The notes under the pieces: generated by a model
Databases searched by the model: none
The model's input: only the letters and a program-made list of their open reading frames with translations
What the model was told of the DNA's origin: nothing
Part shown: positions 1 through 6,304 of the stretch, piece by piece
Layout: each line of letters opens with the position of its first letter
Position numbering within the stretch: position 1 is the first letter of the stretch
Assembly: GCA_030152675.1 (NCBI GenBank)
Contig: JASLIY010000285.1
Coordinates: forward strand, 1 to 9,385
Direction: 5' to 3'
Length of the DNA stretch: 9,385 bases
Source: Acinetobacter sp.
GTDB taxonomy: Bacteria > Pseudomonadota > Gammaproteobacteria > Pseudomonadales > Moraxellaceae
Translations under genes and position numbers: made by a program

Positions 1-181
1 CTTATAGCTTAGGCTATTTTATTTTGAGGGGTTTTGCTTTTTTAAAATGCATGATGGGTCAGGAGATTTAAGCCGGCGCATCTTTTACACAGGGACTATA
101 TTGTTAACTCATCAATCCAGTTATTTTTAGAGCAATTACTCTAATTAATATTACAGCTCTAACACCCCCTAATCATACAGG
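1..181. other. Intergenic region left of the HD-domain gene
   Basis: This stretch is AT-rich and I see no convincing coding sequence in it. At its very start is a small inverted repeat (4-8 with 13-17, loop TTAG) followed by a T-rich run. It could be the tail of a terminator for a gene lying to the left, but the stem is only 5 bp, so this is weak. I could not pick out a convincing promoter for the gene starting at 182. A match to part of a cobalamin-riboswitch B12 box (GTCAGGAGA, near 57-66) was considered and rejected because the second half of the box does not match. Confidence 0.4.
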
Positions 182-967
182 ATGCCCAAGAAGATGATTG
201 GATCACGTGAATGGATGACACGACATCAAGGCCGTCTCAGCGCCAAAGAAAAATTAAAACTGATACAACAAGTACTGATGCCCGTCTCGATTGCTTATGC
301 ACAACGTTTTCTCAACCCTAAAATTACCCCAATAGAATTGGATCTCGGACAAGTCAAACTCCCCGATACCGCGATCGTCAAAGAAGCCATTGATGCACTC
401 GAACATTGCAGCTCAATCGCCCTGATCGACCACTCCTGGCGAAGTCTATATTGGGCGATTGCGATCGCTCAACATAAAAGCTGGCACTATGACCTTGAAA
501 GTTTAACCATTGCCAGTCTGATGCATGACCTCGGTCTAAACGATGCACAAGCCAATGCCGGCTGTCATTGCTTTACCTATGTCAGCGCACTCAAGGCGGA
601 GCAACTCTGTCATCAACACCACTATCCAGCCGATAAAACCCATAACATCGCGGATGCGATCTGCCTACATATGAACGGCTATTTGGATGAATATGATCGT
701 AATCTCAGTACTGAGGTGATTTTGCTGCAACAAGCCACGGCCTGTGATGTGATTGGAACAGACCTGAGCAGCATTCCATTACAGTTTCGCAGTCAGGTCT
801 TGGCTCAACATCCTCGAGCCGGATTTAATCAACAATTTCGACGCTATTTAAAAGACGAAGCCAAAAGGCATCCGCATTCTCGCACGGCGCTCCTCAGGCA
901 GCTCGGCCTCCCGCTGATGATGGCTTATAGCGGCTTTGTGACTGCCCCCAAACAACGCAAAAAATAA
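182..967 (+). CDS. HD-domain metal-dependent hydrolase (cyanamide hydratase-like)
   Basis: This 261-residue soluble protein carries the residue pattern of the HD phosphohydrolase fold. His84 lies in a DHSWR segment, the paired His115-Asp116 in SLMHDLGL, His163 in CLHMN, and a final Asp189 in ACDVIG. These four positions normally hold one or two metal ions. The order and flanking residues (HSxR, then LMHDLG) are most like the HD subgroup that includes fungal cyanamide hydratase, though substrates in bacterial members are mostly unknown. It has no signal peptide, membrane segment or second domain. The ATG at 182 has only a weak CAGG upstream. Internal ATGs at 194 and 215 are possible alternatives with no better ribosome site. 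Its stop lies 3 bases from the stop of the oppositely oriented cobS. The HD fold is well supported; the substrate is unknown. Confidence 0.85.
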   Translation: MPKKMIGSREWMTRHQGRLSAKEKLKLIQQVLMPVSIAYAQRFLNPKITPIELDLGQVKLPDTAIVKEAIDALEHCSSIALIDHSWRSLYWAIAIAQHKSWHYDLESLTIASLMHDLGLNDAQANAGCHCFTYVSALKAEQLCHQHHYPADKTHNIADAICLHMNGYLDEYDRNLSTEVILLQQATACDVIGTDLSSIPLQFRSQVLAQHPRAGFNQQFRRYLKDEAKRHPHSRTALLRQLGLPLMMAYSGFVTAPKQRKK

Positions 968-970
968 ATT

Positions 971-1711
971 TTAAAGATAAAAGATCAACAGCACAAAACT
1001 CAGCAATGCCACCACTTCAACCAACTCAACACTGGCACCGATACAATCCCCAGTAATCCCCCCAAGGCGGCGTATAAACGCCAGTCTTAAGAGCATCAAT
1101 AAGAGCAACGCGATCAAAGCACTGCCCCAGCCCAACACCCCAAAGAAAGCTGAGATCGCAAACCCCATGATCAGCACCACAACCACGCCCCACTTCGGCA
1201 AACTCGCAGCAATTGAACTGCCAATACCATTGGCGCGTACATAGTCGCAACTGATCAGTAAGAATAATGGGGCTAGACGCCCAAGGATCGGAAATAGAAT
1301 CAACGCCCAAAGCTGTTGCTGCGCCAATAGCAGTGACACCGCAGCCACTTTAATCAGACACACACAAACCAAACTGAGTACTCCGATCGGGCCACAGCGA
1401 GGATCTTTCATAATCTGCAAGGTGCGCTGTCGATCTGCAAAACCGCCCACCCACGCATCCGCAGTATCTGCCAAACCATCTAGGTGCAAGCCACCACTCA
1501 AGATCACCCACAGACTCATGATTAATACTGCCGAAAGTAGATCCGGCACCGGCAACAGTAGCAACGCCAAACCATAGAGCAAGCCGCCAATCAGAGCCCC
1601 CACCACCGGATAATACAGCACCGAAAGACCATTTTCCCTCGCCGTGGGCATACGCTTGAGTTGGATCGGGATCACGGTCAAAAACTGCAATGCAATCAGT
1701 AAGGGCATCAT
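971..1711 (-). CDS. cobS: Adenosylcobinamide-GDP ribazoletransferase (cobalamin synthase)
   Basis: This is the integral membrane enzyme that joins adenosylcobinamide-GDP to alpha-ribazole (5'-phosphate), releasing GMP and giving adenosylcobalamin (5'-phosphate). The 246-residue protein is hydrophobic almost throughout, with several membrane segments, and matches the usual CobS length of about 250. Diagnostic motifs are GGLHLDGLADTADAW (residues 73-87, with Asp78, Asp82 and Asp85 as likely Mg2+/substrate ligands), MKDPRCGPIG (101-110), and GGITGDCIGA followed by two glutamates near the C-terminus. I start it at the ATG whose A is the last base of the cobC stop (TGATG). A GAGGG ribosome site (1720-1724) sits 8 bases upstream inside cobC. 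A TTG one codon earlier (1714) is possible but less likely. It is the last gene of the cob cluster, and no terminator separates it from the convergent HD gene. Confidence 0.95.
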   Translation of the reverse strand: MMPLLIALQFLTVIPIQLKRMPTARENGLSVLYYPVVGALIGGLLYGLALLLLPVPDLLSAVLIMSLWVILSGGLHLDGLADTADAWVGGFADRQRTLQIMKDPRCGPIGVLSLVCVCLIKVAAVSLLLAQQQLWALILFPILGRLAPLFLLISCDYVRANGIGSSIAASLPKWGVVVVLIMGFAISAFFGVLGWGSALIALLLLMLLRLAFIRRLGGITGDCIGASVELVEVVALLSFVLLIFYL

Positions 1712-2316
1712 CAATCTGTCCCTCGATAGTGCAGCTGTCCAGCCGCATCATATTCAAAAGCATGCAACTGACCTAACTCAGCTGACTGTTGCAACAGTTG
1801 ATCCAGTGGTTGTGCCAACGCCATGCTTTTTAATAACTTGATCACACCGCCATGACTGACCACCAGAACTCGTTGCCACTGCTCAACCTGCATCTGCTGC
1901 TGGAGCTGCTGCATAGCCCCCAACACACGTCGTTGAAACTGTAATAATGGCTCTGCATTGGGTGGAGTGAATTGCGTCGGTTGCTGCCAAAATTGGGCCA
2001 AAGCATCTGGAAAATGTTGATATAAATCAGCCGTGGACTGCCCCTCCCAATCCCCAAAATGCATTTCTTGTAATTGTGGATCAAGCCTCAAGGGCAGATC
2101 GTGCTCAGCCGCGATCTGCGCTGCAAAGTGCTGACAACGCTGCAACGGCGAACTGATCAATGCCTGCCATGGCAACGCAGACGGTGTCTGCCACTGTGCC
2201 GCCAAGCCTGCATGCATCTGCGCCCAACCCTGTGCAGTCAAAGCATCATCGGTTGACCCTCGCAGACACCCAGACAGTGCCGTTTCACCATGACGGAGGA
2301 AATCAATGCGCAACAT
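1711..2316 (-). CDS. cobC: Alpha-ribazole phosphatase, histidine phosphatase family
   Basis: This 201-residue cytoplasmic protein belongs to the histidine phosphatase (phosphoglycerate-mutase-like) superfamily. The N-terminal LRHGET motif gives Arg8 and the phospho-accepting His9. Arg60 in SSPLQRC, Glu84 in EMHFGDWEG and His155 in VVSHGG complete the usual active site. On its own that signature only says phosphatase or mutase. Its place between cobT and cobS, with the typical length of about 200 residues, supports alpha-ribazole-5'-phosphate or adenosylcobalamin-5'-phosphate dephosphorylation, the last step of nucleotide-loop assembly. A Gln-rich stretch (about 136-148) is a compositional oddity but falls between motifs. 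The ATG at 2316 has AGGA about 10 bases upstream and places the RHG motif at the expected N-terminal position. Its stop overlaps the cobS start; an 86-base spacer separates it from cobT. Confidence 0.92.
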   Translation of the reverse strand: MLRIDFLRHGETALSGCLRGSTDDALTAQGWAQMHAGLAAQWQTPSALPWQALISSPLQRCQHFAAQIAAEHDLPLRLDPQLQEMHFGDWEGQSTADLYQHFPDALAQFWQQPTQFTPPNAEPLLQFQRRVLGAMQQLQQQMQVEQWQRVLVVSHGGVIKLLKSMALAQPLDQLLQQSAELGQLHAFEYDAAGQLHYRGTD

Positions 2317-2402
2317 ATCGCGTCAGTCCTAAGTTGACGATGACGAAACAACGCCCCGTCATGCTGTTATTGAATGTGATTTTTCGTTCAGATGCTTGCA
2401 AG
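2317..2402 (-). other. cobT-cobC spacer with an inverted repeat
   Basis: This is the only real gap inside the otherwise overlapping cob cluster. It contains a 6-bp inverted repeat ATGACG/CGTCAT (2340-2345 with 2357-2362) around an 11-base loop. Neither orientation is followed by a T-run, so it is not a normal intrinsic terminator. It could be an RNA-processing or mRNA-stability hairpin, or chance. I see no strong internal promoter for cobC here. Confidence 0.35.
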
Positions 2403-3470
2403 CTAGATCTTATCTGCGGCCACATCGGCTTCAGCAAAGGTGGCCATATCATTGTGCAGACGACAGGCCAAACGAATCAGCCCCAATGCAGCACCTGCGC
2501 CACTGCCTTCGCCCAATCTTAAATTGAGTTTTAATAATGGCTGCGCATCCAAAGCCGCCAATACTCGTGCATGCGCAAACTCGGCAGACTGGTGCCCAAA
2601 CAGCATCCAAGCACGCACTTCAGCAGATAAGCGTACTGCGATTAAAGCTGCGATCGAGCTAATAAAGCCATCAATCACCATCGGCAAGCCCAATTGCGCA
2701 GCATGCAGATAAGCACCGGTCATGGCCGCGATCTCAAGTCCGCCCACGGCGCAGAGTATTTTAAAGGCATCATTACCCACCGTTTCAGCATGTAACTCAA
2801 TCGCTTGCGCAATCACTGCGGTTTTGTGTGCCAAACGCCCGGCATCAATTCCGGTACCGGTGCCAGTCATCTGTTCCGCAGGCAAATTTAACAATAAACA
2901 GCCCAACGCCGACGCGGCACAGGTATTACCAATGCCCATTTCCCCCGCCACATAGATCGATGCCCCTTGCGCAACGGCTGCCGCGACACTGTCACGCCCG
3001 ATCTGCATCGCAGCCAAACACTCTGCCTCAGTCATGGCCGCCTGAATCCGAAAATTCGCTGTGCCCGCACGTACACAATGTCGTTCAACCCCAACATAGT
3101 CGTAGGGCTCGCCCACAGTACCGCAATCGATCACCCGCAGCACAGCGTCATATTCTTTGGCGATTACACTGATACAGGCACCACCACCGGCAAAGTTTTG
3201 CAGCATTTGTCGTGTCACCACTTGCGGATAGGCTGAGATATTTTCCGCCATCACACCATGATCTCCGGCAAAGATGCTGATCCACGGCTTGGGAATGTCG
3301 GGACGTTCACAGTCTTGCAGCGCCGCCAGTTGAATGGCAACTTGCTCCAAATCAGCCAAAGACCCAGTGGGTTTGGTCAGTTGCAATTGACGCGCTTGTG
3401 CTGCTTGTTGTGCCTGAAGACTGGGCTGTTTTACCGCTGCGTTAAACCAATTGCGATCAAATGCATTCAT
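2403..3470 (-). CDS. cobT: Nicotinate-nucleotide--dimethylbenzimidazole phosphoribosyltransferase
   Basis: This enzyme transfers the phosphoribosyl group of nicotinate mononucleotide to 5,6-dimethylbenzimidazole (or another lower base), giving alpha-ribazole-5'-phosphate and nicotinate. The 355 residues match the family length. Recognisable landmarks are TKPTGSLADLE (32-42), FAGDHGV (67-73), the glycine-rich GGGAC (95-99), GEMGIGNTCAA (176-186), TGTGTGID (202-209), the DGFISS segment (267-272), and LGEGSGAGAA (319-328). Glu321 in the last of these matches the catalytic base known from Salmonella CobT (Glu317). The open frame extends 14 codons further upstream. The ATG at 3470 is the right start, because the family begins here and an AAGGA ribosome site sits 8 bases before it. 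That start overlaps the cobU stop as ATGA, which implies translational coupling. Confidence 0.96.
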   Translation of the reverse strand: MNAFDRNWFNAAVKQPSLQAQQAAQARQLQLTKPTGSLADLEQVAIQLAALQDCERPDIPKPWISIFAGDHGVMAENISAYPQVVTRQMLQNFAGGGACISVIAKEYDAVLRVIDCGTVGEPYDYVGVERHCVRAGTANFRIQAAMTEAECLAAMQIGRDSVAAAVAQGASIYVAGEMGIGNTCAASALGCLLLNLPAEQMTGTGTGIDAGRLAHKTAVIAQAIELHAETVGNDAFKILCAVGGLEIAAMTGAYLHAAQLGLPMVIDGFISSIAALIAVRLSAEVRAWMLFGHQSAEFAHARVLAALDAQPLLKLNLRLGEGSGAGAALGLIRLACRLHNDMATFAEADVAADKI

Positions 3471-3988
3471 CTTGAATTTCCTTTTAGTTGCATACTCAGT
3501 CCGGCCACGCAAAAGCGTACTTCATCTGCCAGTTCGGCCAATTTCTGATGCATCCAGCCGGCTTCATCAACAAAACGTCGGCTTAACTGGCCCATCGGCA
3601 CCACGCCCAAGCCCGTTTCATTACTGACCAAGATCAATTGTGATTTTAAGCTCGGTAGCGTCGCATACAGTTGCTCACATTGCTGACGTTGTAAGGCCGG
3701 ATCTGCGGCCATGAGCAGATTACTCATCCACAAAGTCAGACAGTCCACCAAGATCACCTGATCAGGACCATCATACGCCAAGAGCTGTGCAGCCAAGTCA
3801 ATCGGCTCTTCAAGCAGCGTCCAATGTGCAGGACGTTGTTGTTGATGCTGGGCAATCCGTGCCTGCATTTCGGCATCACCGGCCTGTGCAGTTGCAATAT
3901 AAATCACCGGAACATTGGCATCGATGGCGAATTGCTGTGCCAAACGGCTTTTACCCGAACGTGCACCGCCTAAAATCAGTTGTATCAT
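3467..3988 (-). CDS. cobU: Adenosylcobinamide kinase / adenosylcobinamide-phosphate guanylyltransferase
   Basis: This bifunctional cytoplasmic enzyme phosphorylates adenosylcobinamide and then transfers GMP from GTP to give adenosylcobinamide-GDP, the activated corrin half used by CobS. The 173-residue length is typical. The P-loop GGARSGKS is at residues 7-14. His48 in RIAQHQQQRP is the likely guanylylated histidine (His46 in Salmonella CobU). It is followed by the conserved W-T-x-x-E-E-P segment, then VDCLTLW (81-87) as the Walker B-like strand, and VSNETGLGVVP (121-131). The kinase step on adenosylcobinamide is what allows salvage of imported cobinamide. The gene overlaps its neighbours by 4 bases on both sides (ATGA). 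Upstream is the 2H phosphoesterase; downstream is cobT. Confidence 0.96.
   Translation of the reverse strand: MIQLILGGARSGKSRLAQQFAIDANVPVIYIATAQAGDAEMQARIAQHQQQRPAHWTLLEEPIDLAAQLLAYDGPDQVILVDCLTLWMSNLLMAADPALQRQQCEQLYATLPSLKSQLILVSNETGLGVVPMGQLSRRFVDEAGWMHQKLAELADEVRFCVAGLSMQLKGNSR
3479..3483 (-). promoter_or_regulatory. Ribosome binding site that fixes the cobT start
   Basis: The minus strand reads AAGGA here, 8 bases before the cobT ATG at 3470 and inside the last codons of cobU. It supports the 355-residue CobT over the 14-codon longer frame. Confidence 0.7.
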
Positions 3989-4629
3989 GTTGCATCTAAG
4001 TCCAATTGAAAATATTGCTGTGGATCGAGTTGACCTTGTAGTTGCTGCGCTTGGTATTGGCCAAATGTCAGCTGTTGCACACTCAACTCAAAGGCTTGCT
4101 GTTCACATGCGGCAATCCGATCATGCACCAGCGTATAAGGATAGGCATCACCATAGACGCCCAAGGTAATATGCGCACAATAACGCGGTGCGGCTATCTC
4201 ATTCGCCGAGGCGCTCAAAATGCTGCGCAATGTCTGCAAGTGCTGATCAGGATCAAGCACCTCGAGAAACAAAGCACTGTTAAAACTGCGAATACGCCCT
4301 GTGCTGAGTTGAAATCTGCGCACGGCAGCATGGGTCAAATCCATGTGCTGCTGTTGTAATTGCACATCGAGGAAGTCATCACAATATTGTGCTGGTGCTG
4401 AGGCACGGAAGCCACAGATAAATAGACTGATATGAAATTGACGTGCGTTGGGCTGATAGAGCAGATCTGCAAACTGCTGTCTTAACTGTTGCAGATAGTG
4501 CATCAATGCGGGATCGAGGATCTCGATATACCACAGTGCATAGTGCTGACGACCGTGATGCCACTCGGGATAATCACGGTCAATGGTGGCTTGGGTCGAT
4601 TGCTGCGCGTGTAGAAACACAGAAGTCAT
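3985..4629 (-). CDS. 2H phosphoesterase superfamily protein (2'-5' RNA ligase / cyclic phosphodiesterase-like)
   Basis: This roughly 214-residue soluble protein has the two HxS/T signatures that define the 2H superfamily: FHISLFICGF in the first half and AHITLGVYGD in the second, about 87 residues apart. Each His-x-Ser/Thr pair forms half of the active site. Characterised members open cyclic phosphates (2',3'-cyclic RNA ends, ADP-ribose cyclic phosphate) or act on 2'-5' RNA bonds. No extra domain, signal peptide or membrane segment is seen. An ATG at 4629 is preferred. A TTG three codons earlier (4638) also opens the frame but has no ribosome site; the ATG itself has only a close GAGTGAG. The stop overlaps the cobU start as ATGA, so the two are probably translated together and may share a pathway. 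The fold is well supported, but the substrate is not known and the link to cobalamin is inference. Confidence 0.82.
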   Translation of the reverse strand: MTSVFLHAQQSTQATIDRDYPEWHHGRQHYALWYIEILDPALMHYLQQLRQQFADLLYQPNARQFHISLFICGFRASAPAQYCDDFLDVQLQQQHMDLTHAAVRRFQLSTGRIRSFNSALFLEVLDPDQHLQTLRSILSASANEIAAPRYCAHITLGVYGDAYPYTLVHDRIAACEQQAFELSVQQLTFGQYQAQQLQGQLDPQQYFQLDLDAT

Positions 4630-4692
4630 CTCACTCAACGTGATCTAGAAAGACGCGTAGATAAATCAATCCCATAAAATACCGTCCAGAAC

Positions 4693-4935
4693 TTATTCAG
4701 CCACAGCGATCACTTTCACCAAAATGGTTTGGCTCTCTTCAATCTCATCAGCATCAGAAAGTTGTTTGCGACTCAGCTCTTTGGAAATAACCCGAAAATC
4801 ATGATTTTGATAATGAATAACGCTTGCGATTTGATCAAAGTAATCCTGATCTGCATCGAGCGTTTCTTCAAATAGAGAAGTGCCCAATTGATAATCCTTA
4901 CTTTTAAGCACGATATACTTCACTGTCGTTTTCAT
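4693..4935 (-). CDS. Hypothetical small acidic protein (80 residues)
   Basis: I do not recognise this protein. It is short, rich in Asp, Glu, Gln and Lys, and has no signal peptide, membrane segment or cysteine. The order is a likely beta-strand (TVKYIVLKS), a polar middle, a charged helix-like stretch (SKELSRKQLSDADEIEES), then a hydrophobic strand (TILVKVIAVAE) at the end. The composition looks like a real small alpha/beta protein, not a chance frame. An AGGA ribosome site (4940-4943) lies 4 bases before the ATG, and a possible promoter lies upstream at 4971-4998. It is 63 bases upstream of the 2H phosphoesterase on the same strand with no terminator between, so it may be the first gene of the cob transcript or a separate gene that reads into it. 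Confidence 0.62.
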   Translation of the reverse strand: MKTTVKYIVLKSKDYQLGTSLFEETLDADQDYFDQIASVIHYQNHDFRVISKELSRKQLSDADEIEESQTILVKVIAVAE

Positions 4936-5233
4936 TTATTCCTACTCTTTTTACTAACGCTTTATTTTTAGTTATATCAGCTTTTAACACCTTGTACAGT
5001 GCCAAGCTTCTTTAACCGCTTATTAATCCCACAATTAATTTTAATCTATATTTTTATGATCAAGTTTCCCGATGATTTATAACATCAACTCGTCAGCTTA
5101 AATCTGACTTTAGCCTGTTATATCAATTTTTTACAATATTGCTGCACGGATCGAGCGGATAAAAAAAGCTTTTTAAATCGGATTGGGTTAATATTTACCC
5201 CTTCCTTTTTAGCTCACATTTCGATAGATATTC
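4936..5233. other. Divergent intergenic region between the 80-residue gene and lpxO
   Basis: This 298-base AT-rich spacer must hold the promoters for two divergent genes. For the left gene there is a modest candidate at 4971-4998. For lpxO no sigma-70 pair with good spacing stood out; the A/T tracts near 5160-5195, including the palindrome AAAAAGCTTTTT at 5163-5174, could be part of a promoter or an operator. I looked on the minus strand for the B12 box of a cobalamin riboswitch, since a cob cluster lies downstream, and saw none. Confidence 0.45.
4971..4998 (-). promoter_or_regulatory. Possible sigma-70 promoter for the 80-residue gene
   Basis: On the minus strand, TGTACA (4993-4998) and TATAAC (4971-4976) are separated by 16 bases and would start transcription near 4964, about 29 bases before the ATG. 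The -10 is good and the -35 is only fair (4 of 6), so this is tentative. Confidence 0.35.
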
Positions 5234-6139
5234 ATGTACGCACTTATCATTATTTCTATCTTTGTCATCAGTCTTTTATACGCACACTTTCGTGGTAAAG
5301 AAAGATTAAAGTTTTCACGACAATTTTTCGATCATTCCACTTTTTTAGGTCCGGTCAATATGTTTATGACGGGCTTTTCCCGTCTCCCGAACAGCGCTTA
5401 TTTTGATCTTGAACAATTTCCAGAACTCAAACCCTTGCAAGATCATTGGCAAGATATCCGTGATGAAGCCCTACAACTACAACATCACATCAAAGCCGCA
5501 GAAAGCAATAATGACGCGGGTTTTAACACCTTTTTTAAACGAGGCTGGAAGCGTTTTTACTTAAAATGGTATCAAGATAGCCATCCTTCCGCTGCACAAC
5601 TGTGCCCAAAAACCGTGGCACTGCTCGAACAAATTCCAAATGTAAAAGCCGCCATGTTTGCTGAACTGCCCTCCGGTAGTTATCTAGGCAAACATCGTGA
5701 CCCCTATGCGGGCTCAATTCGTTACCATCTTGGACTGAGCACACCCAATAGCGATGACTGTTTTATTGAGGTGGACCAAGAACGTTATAGCTGGCGCGAT
5801 GGCGAAGCCACCTTGTTCGATGAAACCTATGTGCACTGGGCACAAAACAAATCGGATCAAACTCGCGTGATTCTATTCTGTGATATTGAACGTCCAATGA
5901 AATGGTCATGGGCACAGTCTTTCAACCATTGGTTTGGACGTAAAGTCATGTCTGGTGCGAGTTCCCCCAATGATGAACAAGACCGTACTGGCGGTATTAA
6001 TAAAGTCTTTAAATACGGTTATGCCATCCATGCCAAGGGCCGTGAGATCAAAGCACAAAATCGCACCAAATATTATATCTATAAGTGGATCCTTTTCACT
6101 TTGCTGATTGTCCTCATCCTGCTGCCTGCTTTATTGTAA
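5234..6139 (+). CDS. lpxO: Lipid A hydroxylase, Fe(II)/2-oxoglutarate-dependent dioxygenase
   Basis: This 301-residue inner-membrane enzyme belongs to the aspartyl/asparaginyl beta-hydroxylase family. LpxO adds a 2-hydroxyl group to a secondary acyl chain of lipid A, using oxygen and 2-oxoglutarate. The iron site is visible: His154 and Asp156 in GKHRDPYAGS, then His201 in DETYVHWAQN, with Arg211 (DQTRVILF) placed to bind 2-oxoglutarate. Membrane segments flank the catalytic domain: residues 1-18 at the N-terminus and about 284-301 at the C-terminus, which suits a membrane lipid substrate. In Acinetobacter this modification is known to help tolerate cationic peptides. The ATG at 5234 is supported because it begins the membrane anchor, although the ribosome site is weak. 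The last codons and the stop lie inside a hairpin (6125-6145). A peptide-hydroxylating relative is less likely given both membrane anchors. Confidence 0.93.
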   Translation: MYALIIISIFVISLLYAHFRGKERLKFSRQFFDHSTFLGPVNMFMTGFSRLPNSAYFDLEQFPELKPLQDHWQDIRDEALQLQHHIKAAESNNDAGFNTFFKRGWKRFYLKWYQDSHPSAAQLCPKTVALLEQIPNVKAAMFAELPSGSYLGKHRDPYAGSIRYHLGLSTPNSDDCFIEVDQERYSWRDGEATLFDETYVHWAQNKSDQTRVILFCDIERPMKWSWAQSFNHWFGRKVMSGASSPNDEQDRTGGINKVFKYGYAIHAKGREIKAQNRTKYYIYKWILFTLLIVLILLPALL

Positions 6140-6149
6140 AGCAGGTTTT
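6125..6149 (+). terminator. Hairpin spanning the lpxO stop codon, probable terminator
   Basis: A perfect 9-bp stem (CCTGCTTTA at 6125-6133 with TAAAGCAGG at 6137-6145) closes on a TTG loop and is followed by TTTTC. The lpxO stop TAA (6137-6139) lies in the right arm, so a ribosome reaching the stop would cover the hairpin. The short T-run makes it a weak terminator alone. Confidence 0.55.
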
Positions 6150-6237
6150 CTCGCCCCAAGTGCAATACAAGATGGCTTAGAACAGTCCAAATGCACAACA
6201 TTTCGGGGCGAAAACCTATTCTTGTATTCCTTTTTTT
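6143..6237 (+). other. Interlocked inverted repeats and T-tract between lpxO and the lipoprotein gene
   Basis: Two long inverted repeats are interleaved here. Repeat A pairs AGGTTTT+CGCCCC (6143-6149 and 6152-6157, with a 2-base bulge) with GGGGCGAAAACCT (6205-6217), giving 13 bp. Repeat B pairs AATACAAGA (6164-6172) with TCTTGTATT (6220-6228), 9 bp, and is followed by CC and seven Ts (6231-6237). B starts inside the loop of A and ends outside it, so both can form together only as a pseudoknot-like fold; otherwise they are alternatives. GTGCA/TGCAC (6160-6164 with 6192-6196) could extend A. B plus the T-run looks like a terminator. The element may be a terminator, a small RNA, or a short mobile inverted-repeat element; it does not code for a protein. 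Confidence 0.5.
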
Positions 6238-6253
6238 AGAATAAAACGTTAAA

Positions 6254-6282
6254 TTGAGCATATTTAAATCTTTTGACATAAC
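6254..6282 (+). promoter_or_regulatory. Candidate sigma-70 promoter of the lipoprotein gene
   Basis: TTGAGC (6254-6259) and CATAAC (6277-6282) are spaced by 17 bases, predicting a start near 6289 and a leader of about 16 bases that holds a TAGG ribosome site before the ATG at 6305. A consensus TTGACA at 6273-6278 is also present, but its partner would overlap the start codon, so it is probably not the -35. Confidence 0.42.
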
Positions 6283-6304
6283 AATCTAAAGCGTAGGTAA
6301 TAAT

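Noticed and set aside
55..80. Partial cobalamin-riboswitch B12 box (GTCAGGAGA) upstream of the HD gene
   Set aside because: Only the first half of the box matches; the following CCTGCC part reads TTTAAGCC, and the other conserved riboswitch elements are not seen. It is also on the wrong strand for the cob cluster.
1350..1763. Open frame of 137 codons opposite the reading frame of cobS/cobC
   Set aside because: It is a shadow of two clear genes, with no ribosome site and a composition that does not look like a protein.
3471..3512. Longer cobT start at 3512
   Set aside because: The extra 14 residues lie inside cobU and are not CobT-like. An AAGGA site and the ATGA overlap point to the ATG at 3470.
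5161..5175. AAAAAGCTTTTT palindrome as a terminator or operator
   Set aside because: It is a short A/T palindrome in an AT-rich spacer with no loop; probably chance or general promoter AT-richness.
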